A stretch of 64,000 bases of DNA from Aureimonas sp. Leaf324 (GTDB lineage: Bacteria; Pseudomonadota; Alphaproteobacteria; Rhizobiales; Rhizobiaceae): contig NZ_LMOH01000008.1 of assembly GCF_001423245.1 (NCBI RefSeq), positions 974 through 64,973 of the forward strand. The letters are read 5' to 3'. A program made the position numbers and the translations under genes. The notes below the pieces were generated by a model. That model did no database searches and was not told where the DNA came from. It saw only the letters and a list, made by a program, of their open reading frames with translations. Shown here piece by piece: positions 1-8,038 of this stretch; within the stretch, counting starts at the first letter, position 1; each line of letters starts with the position of its first letter.

Positions 1-129
1 CGGCGCGCTCGTGGACACGACCACGCGCCGGTTCGTCTCCGACAGGCGCACGAGGTCGCGGTGGGCCTTCACGAAGCCGCGGACGGTGTCGTCCACCACG
101 TTGTCGGGATCGTTGATGAAACGCTGCAT
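1..129 (-). CDS. dhaK: DhaK-type dihydroxyacetone/ketose kinase, N-terminus (cut by window edge)
   Basis: Only the first 43 codons are in the window; the gene runs off the left edge. The translation starts MQRFINDPDNVVDD and continues with a KAHRDLV stretch, the usual opening of the DhaK subunit of dihydroxyacetone kinases (family knowledge: MKKLIND...GLAKAHP). DhaK phosphorylates dihydroxyacetone or related ketoses such as erythrulose through a covalent hemiaminal on a histidine that lies outside this fragment. It starts 87 bp after the dctM stop on the same strand, so it probably belongs to the SDR-dctPQM operon and would phosphorylate the product of the dehydrogenase. The substrate cannot be told from the sequence. 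Confidence 0.75.
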   Translation of the reverse strand, partial: MQRFINDPDNVVDDTVRGFVKAHRDLVRLSETNRRVVVSTSAP

Positions 130-216
130 GGGTATCTCCGGGCAACAGGAGGCCGGCGGTCCCAAGGGACCGGCCGAACCGTTGCGAAAGGACAAGCGGC
201 GCCGAGCCGCCGCGGG

Positions 217-1476
217 TCAGTAGAAGGTCAGCGCCGGGATATAGCTGACCGCAAAGAGCAGCAGCATGGCCATAGCGAAGAAGGGCCAGAGTTCCCGCGT
301 CGTCGCGCCGAGCGGCGCCTTAGCGATGGAGGACGAGATGAACAGCGTCGTTCCGATAGGCGGCGTGTAGAGGCCGATGCCGAGATTGATGACCATGATG
401 AGGCCCAACTGCACCGGATCGAGCCCGATCGTGGCGGCGAGCGGCACGAAGATCGGTCCCAGAAGCAGAATCGAAGGCGGCAGGTCGAGCGGCATGCCGA
501 CGATCAGCATCAGGACGTTCATCATCATGATGATGAGGATCGGGTTGGAGACGTTGGCCGAAACCCAGGCCGCGAAATTCTGCGGCACCTGGTCGAAGGT
601 CAGGATCCAGCCCACGGCCGCCGAGCCCATGATGACCAGCATCACGACGCCGGTCGCCACGCCGGCTTCCACCATGTTGTCGCAGAAGCGCTTCAGCGTC
701 AGGTCTCGGTAGAACAGGAGGCTGAGGACCAGCGAGTAGACCACCGAGAGCACCGCGACTTCCGTCGGCGTCGCGAAGCCGAAACGCAGGCCGAGGATGA
801 TGAGGATCGGCAGAAGGATCGCCGGGAAGCTCTTGACCGCGAGGCGGGCCAGCTCGCGCTTTCGAATGCCGCTCTTCTCGACCGCATAGCCACGACGCCA
901 GGAGACGTACCAGCACACGCCGATGAAGCTGACCGCCATCAGGACCCCCGGCAGGATGCCGGCGACGAAAAGGTCGGCGACCGATACGCCGCTGACCAGC
1001 GCATAGAGAATCATCGGGATCGAGGGCGGGATCAAGACGTCGATCACCGCCGAGGTCGCGTTGTTGGCGGCGCAGAGCGGCGCCGGGTAGCCCTGCCGCT
1101 TCTGCCACGGAATGAGCACCGAGCCGAGCGCCGAGGCGTTGGCGACGGCCGAGCCCGACACGCCGCCGAAGACGACCGAGGACACGACGGTCGTCGAGAG
1201 CGCCCCGCCCCGCCAACGCCGCATGACGTGGCTGGCGAGTTCGAGGAGCTGGTTGCCGAGTTTGCCGCCGAGCATCAGGGTGCCTGCCAGCATGAAGAAG
1301 GGCAGCGCCAGCATGGGGAAAGACTGCGTCTGGTCGTAGATCTGCTGCGCGACGATCGAGAGCGGCAGGTACCCGTGCGAGAGGATGGCCACGCCCGCCG
1401 CGATGATGAGCCCGTAGCCCACGGGGATCGCGAGCAGCATGGTGACGAGGAAGACGCCGAGCATGATGAGGGTCAT
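217..1476 (-). CDS. dctM: TRAP transporter large permease, DctM family
   Basis: A 419-residue, very hydrophobic protein with the length and pattern of DctM large subunits (about 12 membrane segments, IT superfamily). It opens MTLIMLGVFLVTMLLAIPVG, and contains the family-typical PPSIPMILYALVSG and PLDLPPSILLLGP stretches. DctM is the inner-membrane channel of Na+-driven tripartite transporters that take up carboxylates or sugar acids. Its ATG overlaps the dctQ stop by four bases (ATGA), so the two are translationally coupled. Ligand identity depends on the DctP partner and is not readable here. Confidence 0.95.
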   Translation of the reverse strand: MTLIMLGVFLVTMLLAIPVGYGLIIAAGVAILSHGYLPLSIVAQQIYDQTQSFPMLALPFFMLAGTLMLGGKLGNQLLELASHVMRRWRGGALSTTVVSSVVFGGVSGSAVANASALGSVLIPWQKRQGYPAPLCAANNATSAVIDVLIPPSIPMILYALVSGVSVADLFVAGILPGVLMAVSFIGVCWYVSWRRGYAVEKSGIRKRELARLAVKSFPAILLPILIILGLRFGFATPTEVAVLSVVYSLVLSLLFYRDLTLKRFCDNMVEAGVATGVVMLVIMGSAAVGWILTFDQVPQNFAAWVSANVSNPILIIMMMNVLMLIVGMPLDLPPSILLLGPIFVPLAATIGLDPVQLGLIMVINLGIGLYTPPIGTTLFISSSIAKAPLGATTRELWPFFAMAMLLLFAVSYIPALTFY

Positions 1477-2054
1477 AGCGGCAGTTCCTCGGCGCTAGTC
1501 TGCGGACGGGCGTCCCAACCGAGGCGCGCGACGCGGAAGGTGGCGGTGGCCGTGACGAGGGCGACGAGCAGGGCGCCGATCGAGACGACGTAGTAGCCGA
1601 TGCTGTTGGGCAGGCCGAGGATCGGGCTGTGCTCGACGCCCGCGATGGCCGCGACGACGCTGGCCTGCCAGGCGAGCGTCAGGAAGCTCGCGATGACGCA
1701 GACATGGCTGAAGACGAAGAGCATCGCCTTGCCTCGCGCTTTGAGGCGGTCGTAGAGCCACTCCACGGCCATGTGGAGCCCGCCTTGCGCGGCCAGCGTG
1801 ATGCCGGCGACGATGAAGAAGGGAAAGAGCAGCGTCGGCAGTTCCTGCGCCCAGCGGAAACCGCCGGACGAGAGCGCGTAGCGAGCCGCCACATTGGCGG
1901 TCATCACCGCCGTCAGGACGACGCCCGACCCGATCACCACCGCGCGGCAGAAGAGGCCGACGACCCTGTCGATGCCGTCGGCGAGGGCTAATGGGGCTCC
2001 GAGCGGGCGCCGAGGCCCGCTCGGATGGGCGCCCGGATCCGGGAGGGAGGTCAT
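1473..2054 (-). CDS. dctQ: TRAP transporter small permease, DctQ family
   Basis: 193 residues from ATG 2054, with four predicted membrane segments (around GVVLTAVMTANVAARYAL, LPTLLFPFFIVAGITL, FVFSHVCVIASFLTLA and the C-terminal half), as expected of DctQ. A longer reading frame continues upstream, but the ATG at 2054 is preferred because it overlaps the dctP stop (ATGA), giving the same coupling seen at the dctQ/dctM junction. DctQ bridges the binding protein and DctM in the inner membrane. Confidence 0.9.
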   Translation of the reverse strand: MTSLPDPGAHPSGPRRPLGAPLALADGIDRVVGLFCRAVVIGSGVVLTAVMTANVAARYALSSGGFRWAQELPTLLFPFFIVAGITLAAQGGLHMAVEWLYDRLKARGKAMLFVFSHVCVIASFLTLAWQASVVAAIAGVEHSPILGLPNSIGYYVVSIGALLVALVTATATFRVARLGWDARPQTSAEELPL

Positions 2055-3055
2055 CCGCGCGCCGCTTCCTCGACCTGGGAGACGAAGGCGCCGAAGTCCT
2101 TCTTCTTCCACGTGTCGGCCACCGGTTTCGTCGCCTCGACGAAGGCGGCACGATCGACCTCGGTGACGACGAGCGCCGTGTCGGCCTTGAACTTGGAGAG
2201 GGCCTCGCCCGTCGCCTTCTCCGACAGCTCGATCTGCATCCGGCCGGCTTCAGTGGCGGCGGCCTGCACCGCGTCGAGGTCGCCGCCGATGCGGGCCAGG
2301 GCGATCTGCGACATCAGGAACGGCGTCGATTCCCACTTGTGGGCGGTCAGCGCCATGAACTTGTTGACCTCGTAGAGCTTGGAGCTGGCGATGTTGACGA
2401 GCGGGTTCTCCTGCCCGTCGACCACGCCCTGCTGGAGCGCGACGTAGAGTTCGCCGAAGGCGATCTGCTCGGTCGAGGCGCCGAGCGCCTGGAAGATGTC
2501 GATCGTCATCGGATCGGCGGGCGTGCGGACCTTCAGGCCCGCGACGTCGGCAGGCTTCGTCACCTCGCGCTTGGAGTTCGAGAGGTGCCGGATGCCGTTG
2601 TTCCAGTAGCCAAGCGGGACGATGCCGACCGCCTTGAACTTCTGCGCGAGCGTCTCGCCGACGGGGCCGTTGAGCATCGCGATCGCCTTGCCGGCGGTCT
2701 CGAACAGGAACGGCAGGCCGAGAACGGCGATCTCGGGCACGATCGCCGAGACCGGCCCCTGGCTGTTGGCGGTCATGTCGAGAGCGCCGGTGCGCAGGCT
2801 GGTGAGCATGGCGGCGTCCGAGCCGAGCGTCTCGGAGCCTGCGACGTTGATGGTGATTCGCCCTTCGGTCTTCTCCTTGACAAGCTCGGCGAAGCGGGCA
2901 GCAGCGAGCGTACGCGGGTTGCCGGGCGCCGCGCCGTGGCCGAGCGTTAGGACCGTCGCGGCGCGGGCGCGGATCGGATAGGCGAGAACGGCGGGGGCGG
3001 CGAGAGCCGTGCCGAGGCCCGCCAGAAGCGTGCGGCGCGTCAGGTGGATGGTCAT
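2051..3055 (-). CDS. dctP: TRAP transporter substrate-binding protein, DctP family
   Basis: 334 residues. The N-terminus MTIHLTRRTLLAGLGTALA carries a twin-arginine-like motif and a hydrophobic stretch ending near AYPIRARA, so it is probably exported through Tat. The mature part has DctP hallmarks: LGHGAAPGNPRT near the start, the conserved arginine region around LKVRTPADPMTID that usually forms the carboxylate salt bridge, and VDGQENPLVNI. It delivers ligand to DctQM. It is separated from the upstream SDR gene by about 100 bp that contain a hairpin. The ligand is probably a polyol-derived or sugar acid given the neighbouring SDR and DhaK, but that is inference. Confidence 0.92.
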   Translation of the reverse strand: MTIHLTRRTLLAGLGTALAAPAVLAYPIRARAATVLTLGHGAAPGNPRTLAAARFAELVKEKTEGRITINVAGSETLGSDAAMLTSLRTGALDMTANSQGPVSAIVPEIAVLGLPFLFETAGKAIAMLNGPVGETLAQKFKAVGIVPLGYWNNGIRHLSNSKREVTKPADVAGLKVRTPADPMTIDIFQALGASTEQIAFGELYVALQQGVVDGQENPLVNIASSKLYEVNKFMALTAHKWESTPFLMSQIALARIGGDLDAVQAAATEAGRMQIELSEKATGEALSKFKADTALVVTEVDRAAFVEATKPVADTWKKKDFGAFVSQVEEAARG

Positions 3056-3091
3056 GGTAGTCCTCCCGTTTCAAGCGTGTCGCGACATGGG

Positions 3092-3115
3092 GCGGACGGC
3101 TCCTCTTCCGTCCGC
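3092..3115. other. Intergenic hairpin between SDR gene and dctP
   Basis: A perfect 8-bp inverted repeat, GCGGACGG and CCGTCCGC with an 8-base loop, lies between the SDR stop (3161) and the dctP start (3055). There is no T-run, so a strong intrinsic terminator is unlikely. A hairpin here could tune or stabilise the transporter part of the operon mRNA. Confidence 0.4.
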
Positions 3116-3160
3116 GCCCCGCGATGGGGATGATCGACGGCCCCAAGAGGCCGCGTCGTG

Positions 3161-3913
3161 TCAGTGAATGAGCATGCCGCCGTTGACGTCGATCGTCGCG
3201 CCCGTGACGTAGGACGAGAGGTCGGAGGCGAGGAACAGGTAGATCTTGGCCACGTCCGCCGCGTCGCCGAGGCGGTTGAGCGGAATGCCCTTCAGGATGT
3301 CGGTGCGCATCTCGTCGGTCAGCTTGCCGCCGGTGATGTCGGTCTGGATCAGGCCGGGCGTGACCGAGTTGACGCGGATGCCGGCCGGGCCGAACTCGCG
3401 CGCCATCGCCTTGGCGAGGCCGAGCACGCCCGCCTTGGCGGCCGAATAGTGCGGGCCGCCGAAAATGCCCCCGCCCCGTTGCGCCGAGACCGACGACATG
3501 CACGCGATGGAGCCGCCGCCCTTCTCCTTCATGTGCGGCACGAAGGCCTGGCTGAGGAGGAGAACGCCCGTCAGGTTGACGTCGATGACTTTGCCCCAGT
3601 TCTCAAGCGAGATGTCGAGCGTCTTGATCGGCTGGGTGATGCCGGCGTTGTTGACGAGTACGTCGATTTGGCCGAAGGCCTCGATCGCGGCTTTGGCCGC
3701 CGCATCGCAGGACGCCTTGTCCGTCACGTCGCAGGCGATGCCGACATGGCCCTCGCCCGGCAGGGACTTGGCGGCTTCCGCGCTGGCGCCTGCGTCGAGA
3801 TCGAGGATCGCCACCCGCGCGCCGTGCTCGGCGAAGAGCTGGGCGGTCGCGCGGCCGATGCCGCGTTGGCTGGCCGCGCCCGAGATCACGGCGGTCTTGT
3901 CCTTCAACAACAT
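3161..3913 (-). CDS. SDR-family NAD(P)-dependent oxidoreductase
   Basis: 250 residues of classical short-chain dehydrogenase. It has the cofactor glycine motif SGAASQRGIG near residue 11, NNAG near residue 88, the catalytic Ser in MSSVSAQRG, and the YSAAK Tyr/Lys pair near residue 155, so all catalytic residues are present. An acidic residue after the second strand (AILDLD) favours NAD(H). It probably oxidises a polyol or sugar acid imported by the adjacent TRAP system. It is divergent from the LysR gene at 4103, a usual arrangement for a regulator and its target. Confidence 0.9.
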   Translation of the reverse strand: MLLKDKTAVISGAASQRGIGRATAQLFAEHGARVAILDLDAGASAEAAKSLPGEGHVGIACDVTDKASCDAAAKAAIEAFGQIDVLVNNAGITQPIKTLDISLENWGKVIDVNLTGVLLLSQAFVPHMKEKGGGSIACMSSVSAQRGGGIFGGPHYSAAKAGVLGLAKAMAREFGPAGIRVNSVTPGLIQTDITGGKLTDEMRTDILKGIPLNRLGDAADVAKIYLFLASDLSSYVTGATIDVNGGMLIH

Positions 3914-4081
3914 GCGTCTGCTTCCTCACCGGGAAGCGCCGGCGGGAGGGCCCCATCGCCTCTCCGCTGCAAGCCGTGCGCTTCGTCTCCCCGCCCCGCA
4001 GCCAACGGCCGTCCGAAGCGTCCTGATCGGAGTAAAGGGGGCCGGCATCGCTGCCGCAAACGCGAAGTTTACATGCCTGAA

Positions 4082-4111
4082 TGAATCTGGTTCAACATTG
4101 GCATGTTGAAC
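4082..4111. promoter_or_regulatory. Probable LysR operator region overlapping the regulator start codon
   Basis: Two symmetric elements lie together in the SDR/LysR divergent region. TGAATctgGTTCA occupies 4082-4094. GTTCAACAT and ATGTTGAAC, a perfect 9-bp inverted repeat with a 4-base spacer, occupy 4090-4111. The second covers the ATG of the LysR gene (4103), which would suit autorepression. A similar TGAATttcATTCAAC occurs at 5002-5016 ahead of the isomerase gene. Confidence 0.5.
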
Positions 4112-4996
4112 GGCTTGTCTCTCTCGGCCATCCGCATCTTCGAAGCCGCCGCGCGCCACGGCACGTTTCGCGCGGCGGCGAGTGAGTTGAACTTGTCGCC
4201 GAGCGCCGTCAGCCACGCGATCGTGAAGCTGGAACGCGACCTCGGCACGCCGCTCTTCGACCGCTCGGCGCGCGCCATCCGCCTGACCGGCGACGGCGAA
4301 ATCCTGATGCGGCACGTCTCGGCCGCCTTCGAGGAGCTGCGGCGCGGCGTCGAAAGCGTGTCGGCGCGGCGCTCCCGCCTCCTGCGGCTGCACAGCGCGC
4401 CGAGTTTCGCCGCCCAGATTCTGTCGCCGCGCCTGCCGACCTTTCTCGCCGCCCATCCGGGCCTCGAAGTGCGCATCGCCGCCTCCACCGAATATGTGCG
4501 CTTCGTCGATGGCGAGTTCGACGCGGATATCGTCTACGGCAAACCGTCGGGCGACCATCTCGTGATCGAACCGCTCGGCGAGGAACTGGTGACGCCGCTC
4601 TGCGCGCCCGAGATGGCGATGGGCATCCGCGTGCCCTCCGATCTTCTGACGCGCATCCTGATCCGCAGCGACAACAAACGCGTGCGCTGGCCGGATTGGT
4701 TCGCCGCCAACGGGCTGACGGCCCCGGCGACCCAGGCCATGAGCTTCGACCGCTCGTTCCTCGCCATCGCCGCGGCGGCCGACGGCCTCGGTGTCGCGCT
4801 GGAATCGACGCGTCTCGCCCAGCGCGAGATCCTGTCGGGAAAGCTCGTCGCCCCGCTCGTGGGTCGCACTCGCGACCTCCGCTACATCGGCCACCACCTC
4901 TGCTACCCGAAGTCCGGTTCGCAACGCCGGCTCGTGAGCGCCTTCGCCGAGTGGCTGCGCGCCGAACTCGGAACGCCCGCGCCGCTCGCCGAATGA
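4103..4996 (+). CDS. LysR-family transcriptional regulator (GcvA-like)
   Basis: 297 residues. The N-terminal winged helix-turn-helix reads MLNGLSLSAIRIFEAAARHG, then FRAAASELNLSPSAVSHAI and LERDLGTPLFDR, which is the GcvA-type LysR signature. Residues about 90-290 form the periplasmic-binding-protein-like effector domain. It is transcribed away from the SDR-dctPQM operon and towards the isomerase/transketolase genes, so it may control both sides. The start codon sits inside an inverted repeat, consistent with self-regulation. The effector is unknown. Confidence 0.92.
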   Translation: MLNGLSLSAIRIFEAAARHGTFRAAASELNLSPSAVSHAIVKLERDLGTPLFDRSARAIRLTGDGEILMRHVSAAFEELRRGVESVSARRSRLLRLHSAPSFAAQILSPRLPTFLAAHPGLEVRIAASTEYVRFVDGEFDADIVYGKPSGDHLVIEPLGEELVTPLCAPEMAMGIRVPSDLLTRILIRSDNKRVRWPDWFAANGLTAPATQAMSFDRSFLAIAAAADGLGVALESTRLAQREILSGKLVAPLVGRTRDLRYIGHHLCYPKSGSQRRLVSAFAEWLRAELGTPAPLAE

Positions 4997-5001
4997 GCAA
5001 G

Positions 5002-5016
5002 TGAATTTCATTCAAC
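5002..5016. promoter_or_regulatory. Candidate LysR half-site pair upstream of isomerase gene
   Basis: TGAATttcATTCAAC resembles TGAATctgGTTCAAC at 4082-4096. Sharing of this symmetric motif between the LysR promoter and the region before the isomerase suggests that the 4103 regulator controls both. This is inferred from the sequence only. Confidence 0.4.
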
Positions 5017-5158
5017 GGACGGTTAGAACTTCGCGTTTGTTGAAGTAGCCTTCACCGTCCCATCCTGCACGCCAAGGAGAGCGGGGGCTTCGGGCGCCGG
5101 GAGGGTGCCCGCCCCCGGCTCGCGGCGTCGGACGCCGCAGGGCATGCGGGGTTTGGGG

Positions 5159-6037
5159 ATGGAGACTGGGGGAGAGAGGCAAAGCGCCACGGCCGCGCGC
5201 GAGCGGATCATTTCCGTTTCGGCCGCGCCCTACGACGGCTACGATCCGGCCGAGGCGTTCGAGAGCCTCGCGCGGGTCGGCGCGACCCATGTCGAGCCCG
5301 CCTTCATCGTCGGCTATACCGAACCGTTCGACGAGAGCGCCTTCGCGCCGGCGCAGGCGACGGCGTACCGCCGGCTGAGCGAGGCGAGCGGCCTCGCCTG
5401 CACGGCCATGTCCTCCCATATCGACCTCGGCCTGCCGGACGCGGTGGAGGTTTTCACCGGGCGCATGCGCTTTGCCGGCGCGATCGGTGCGCGCATCATC
5501 GCCACCAACGCCGCCGCGCGGGCTCGACAGGCCGCCTTCTTCGCCAACATGGACGTGCTTCTGCGCCGTGCCGAGGAGATCGGCCTGACGATCGCGCTCG
5601 AAAATCCGGGCGACGGCAGCGACAACCTTCTCGATACGGCCGCCGACGGTCTGGCGCTGGTACGGCGCTTCGGCTCCGATCGTCTCGGCCTCAACTACGA
5701 CGCCGCCAACACGGCCTCGCATCGGCCGGCGCTTGGCGACTTCGCGGGCGATGCGATCGTCGCCATGCCGGCCTGCGTCCATATCCACGTCAAGGATCTC
5801 GTGCGCCGCGAGAGCGGGTGGCATTTCACCCCGATCGGCGAGGGCACGATCGGCTGCGCGCGCATCCTGGAAGCCGCCCGCGATCGCCCGTCGATGCCGA
5901 TCAGCCTGGAGCTTCCGCTGCGCCTTCACCGCCGCCCGGATGCCCAACCGGTACGCCGGCCGGAGCCCGTGCCCCTGGCCGAAATCGAGGACGCCCTGCG
6001 CCGGTCCCTCGCAACCGTGCGATCGGCTCTGAAATGA
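5159..6037 (+). CDS. Sugar-phosphate isomerase/epimerase-like TIM-barrel protein
   Basis: About 292 residues of the AP endonuclease-2/xylose-isomerase-like TIM-barrel family. Supporting stretches are ISVSAAPYDGYDPAEAFESL at the start, IGLTIALENPGDGSDN (metal-binding Glu strand), LGLNYDAANTASH (Asp/His-type ligand strand) and VHIHVKDLV (His ligand). Relatives interconvert or epimerise ketoses and keto-sugars. The ATG at 5159 is the best-placed ATG, but an in-frame ATG at 5105 and unseen non-ATG starts near 5200 remain possible because no clear ribosome-binding site is visible. It probably works with the transketolase downstream. Confidence 0.75.
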   Translation: METGGERQSATAARERIISVSAAPYDGYDPAEAFESLARVGATHVEPAFIVGYTEPFDESAFAPAQATAYRRLSEASGLACTAMSSHIDLGLPDAVEVFTGRMRFAGAIGARIIATNAAARARQAAFFANMDVLLRRAEEIGLTIALENPGDGSDNLLDTAADGLALVRRFGSDRLGLNYDAANTASHRPALGDFAGDAIVAMPACVHIHVKDLVRRESGWHFTPIGEGTIGCARILEAARDRPSMPISLELPLRLHRRPDAQPVRRPEPVPLAEIEDALRRSLATVRSALK

Positions 6038-6041
6038 CGAC

Positions 6042-6060
6042 GTTGAAGCTGAGCTAAACT
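6042..6060. promoter_or_regulatory. Candidate LysR-type site before transketolase genes
   Basis: GTTGAAGCTGAGCTAAACT matches 14 of 19 positions of the perfect palindrome at 9026-9044 in front of the second LysR gene. It lies about 85 bp before the transketolase start. It may be a weaker site for the 8039-9004 regulator. Confidence 0.3.
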
Positions 6061-6143
6061 GCGGAGCCCGTTTCCGCCAATGACGCCGCGATCGTGCCGA
6101 GCCTATGGTCGGCGCGTCCGCCATCCGCCGACCGGGAGAGACC

Positions 6144-7001
6144 ATGCAGGACGAAAACCGCCCCCCCGCCGCCCTTTCCAACGTCTCACTGGCGCGGCGC
6201 GCCTGGAACATCCGGCGCAAGGCGCTCCTGATGGGCGAGGTGCAGGGACAAGGCTACATCGGCCAAGCCCTCGGCATCGCCGATGTTCTGGCCGCCTCCT
6301 ACTTTCACGCGCTGCGCTACGATCCGGCGGAGCCTGAGTGGGAGGAGCGCGACCGCTTCCTCCTGTCGATCGGCCACTACGCCATCGCGCTCTATGCGGT
6401 GCTGATGGAAGCCGGGATCCTGCCCGAAGAGGAGCTCGAGACCTACGGCATGGACGACAGCCGCATGCCGATGTCTGGCATGGCCACCTACACGCCCGGC
6501 ATGGAGATCACCGGCGGCTCGCTCGGCCACGGGCTCGGCATCGCCGTCGGGATGGCCATGGGGCTGAAGCGCAAGAAGAGCGACCGCTTCGTCTACAACC
6601 TGATGTCCGACGGCGAGCTCGGCGAAGGCTCGACCTGGGAGGCCGCCATGGCAGGCGCCCACCACAAGCTCGGCAATCTCATCTGCCTCGTCGATTTCAA
6701 CGACCAGCAGGCGGACGGCAAGTCGACCCAGATGCTCTCCGCCGAGCCGCTCCTCGACAAGTGGACCGCCTTCGGCTGGCATGCGCAGCGCGTGGACGGC
6801 AACGACATGTCGGCCGTCGTCGCCGCGCTCGACGCGGCGCGCAACCATGCAGGCGACCAGCCCCGCGCCATCGTCTTCGACACCTTGATGTGCAAGGGCG
6901 TGCCCTTCCTGGAGACGCGCGAGATCACGCATTTCGTCCGCGTCGAGAAGGACGAATGGGCCAAGGCCCTGGCCGTTCTGGAGGAAGGGAAGCCCGCATG
7001 A
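6144..7001 (+). CDS. Transketolase, N-terminal (TPP-binding) subunit
   Basis: 285 residues. This is the pyrophosphate-binding half of a split transketolase: GSLGHGLGIAVGMA is followed by the TPP motif MSDGELGEGSTWEAAMAGAH and VDFNDQQADG. The ATG at 6144 is chosen because a GGGAGAG ribosome-binding site precedes it by five bases; the longer frame from 6105 lacks one. Split transketolases are common in bacterial carbohydrate-catabolic clusters, where they move two-carbon units between ketoses and aldoses. It overlaps the C-terminal subunit gene by ATGA, so the halves are made together. Confidence 0.93.
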   Translation: MQDENRPPAALSNVSLARRAWNIRRKALLMGEVQGQGYIGQALGIADVLAASYFHALRYDPAEPEWEERDRFLLSIGHYAIALYAVLMEAGILPEEELETYGMDDSRMPMSGMATYTPGMEITGGSLGHGLGIAVGMAMGLKRKKSDRFVYNLMSDGELGEGSTWEAAMAGAHHKLGNLICLVDFNDQQADGKSTQMLSAEPLLDKWTAFGWHAQRVDGNDMSAVVAALDAARNHAGDQPRAIVFDTLMCKGVPFLETREITHFVRVEKDEWAKALAVLEEGKPA

Positions 7002-8035
7002 CCCATGCATCCATGGCCCGCAAGTACCAGCCGCGCCGCGTGATCCCCGTCGGCGAGCGCGTCGCCACCTCCGCCATGATCGCCTCGCTCGCGGCCGAAG
7101 GCTACGAGACCGAGAACGCCCCCTTCGGCCACGCTCTGGTGGAACTCGCCAGGACGGACGAGCGCGTCGTCGGCCTGTCTGCGGATCTGGCCAAGTACAC
7201 CGACCTGCACATCCTCGCTCAGGCGATGCCCGAGCGCTTCTACCAGATGGGCATGGCCGAGCAGGTCATGGTCTCGGCGGCGGCGGGCCTGGCGCGCGAG
7301 GGCTTCCTGCCCTTCGCCACGACCTACGCCGTCTTCGCCTCGCGAAGGGCCTACGACTTCATCGCCATGGCGATCGCGGAGGAGAACCTTCCCGTCAAGA
7401 TCGTCTGTGCCCTGCCCGGCCTGACCACAGGCTACGGCCCGAGCCACCAGGCGACGGAGGATCTGGCGATCTTCCGCGGCCTGCCGAACCTCACGATCCT
7501 CGATCCCTGTGACGCGGTGGACATCCGCCAGTCGGTCGCCGCCATGGCGGCCCATCCCGGCCCCGTCTATTCGCGCCTCCTGCGCGGCAAGGTGCCGGCG
7601 GTGCTGAACCGCTGGAAGCCCGACTACCAGTTCGAGATCGGCAAGGCGCAGGTGATCCGCGAGGGCAAGGATGTCCTCGTGATCTCGTCGGGCTTCATGA
7701 CCATGCGAGCGCTCGACGCCGCCGAGCAGTTGGCCAAGGACGGAATCGACGTCGCCGTTCTCCATTCGCCGACGATCAAGCCGCTCGACACGCAGACGAT
7801 CCTGCGCGAGGCGGGCCGGGGCGGGCGACTGGTGGTCACCGCCGAGAACCACACAATCGTCGGCGGGCTCGGAGAGGCGGTGGCGGGCACGCTCCTGAGC
7901 GCCGGCGTCACGCCGACCTTCCGCATGATCGGCCTGCCGGACGAGTTCCTGGAGGCTGGCGCCCTGCCGACGCTCCACGACATGTATGGCATCTCGGTGC
8001 CGAAGATCGCCGAGCGCATCAAGGGTTGGCTCTGA
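6998..8035 (+). CDS. Transketolase, C-terminal (pyrimidine-binding) subunit
   Basis: 345 residues starting at ATG 6998 in overlap with the preceding stop. It contains the pyrimidine-domain features FYQMGMAEQVMVSAAAGLAR (catalytic Glu in MAEQ), the FATTYAVFASRRAYDF strand and the GPSHQATED loop. The C-terminal swivel domain includes VTAENHTIVGGLGEAVA. With the 6144 gene product it forms the complete TPP enzyme. Its stop lies only three bases from the stop of the convergent LysR gene, so there is no room for a separate terminator. Confidence 0.93.
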   Translation: MTHASMARKYQPRRVIPVGERVATSAMIASLAAEGYETENAPFGHALVELARTDERVVGLSADLAKYTDLHILAQAMPERFYQMGMAEQVMVSAAAGLAREGFLPFATTYAVFASRRAYDFIAMAIAEENLPVKIVCALPGLTTGYGPSHQATEDLAIFRGLPNLTILDPCDAVDIRQSVAAMAAHPGPVYSRLLRGKVPAVLNRWKPDYQFEIGKAQVIREGKDVLVISSGFMTMRALDAAEQLAKDGIDVAVLHSPTIKPLDTQTILREAGRGGRLVVTAENHTIVGGLGEAVAGTLLSAGVTPTFRMIGLPDEFLEAGALPTLHDMYGISVPKIAERIKGWL

Positions 8036-8038
8036 CGC

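Noticed and set aside
61-1593. 510-codon plus-strand open frame
   Set aside because: It is antisense to dctM, Arg/His/Asp-rich and without any domain; a typical shadow in GC-rich DNA.
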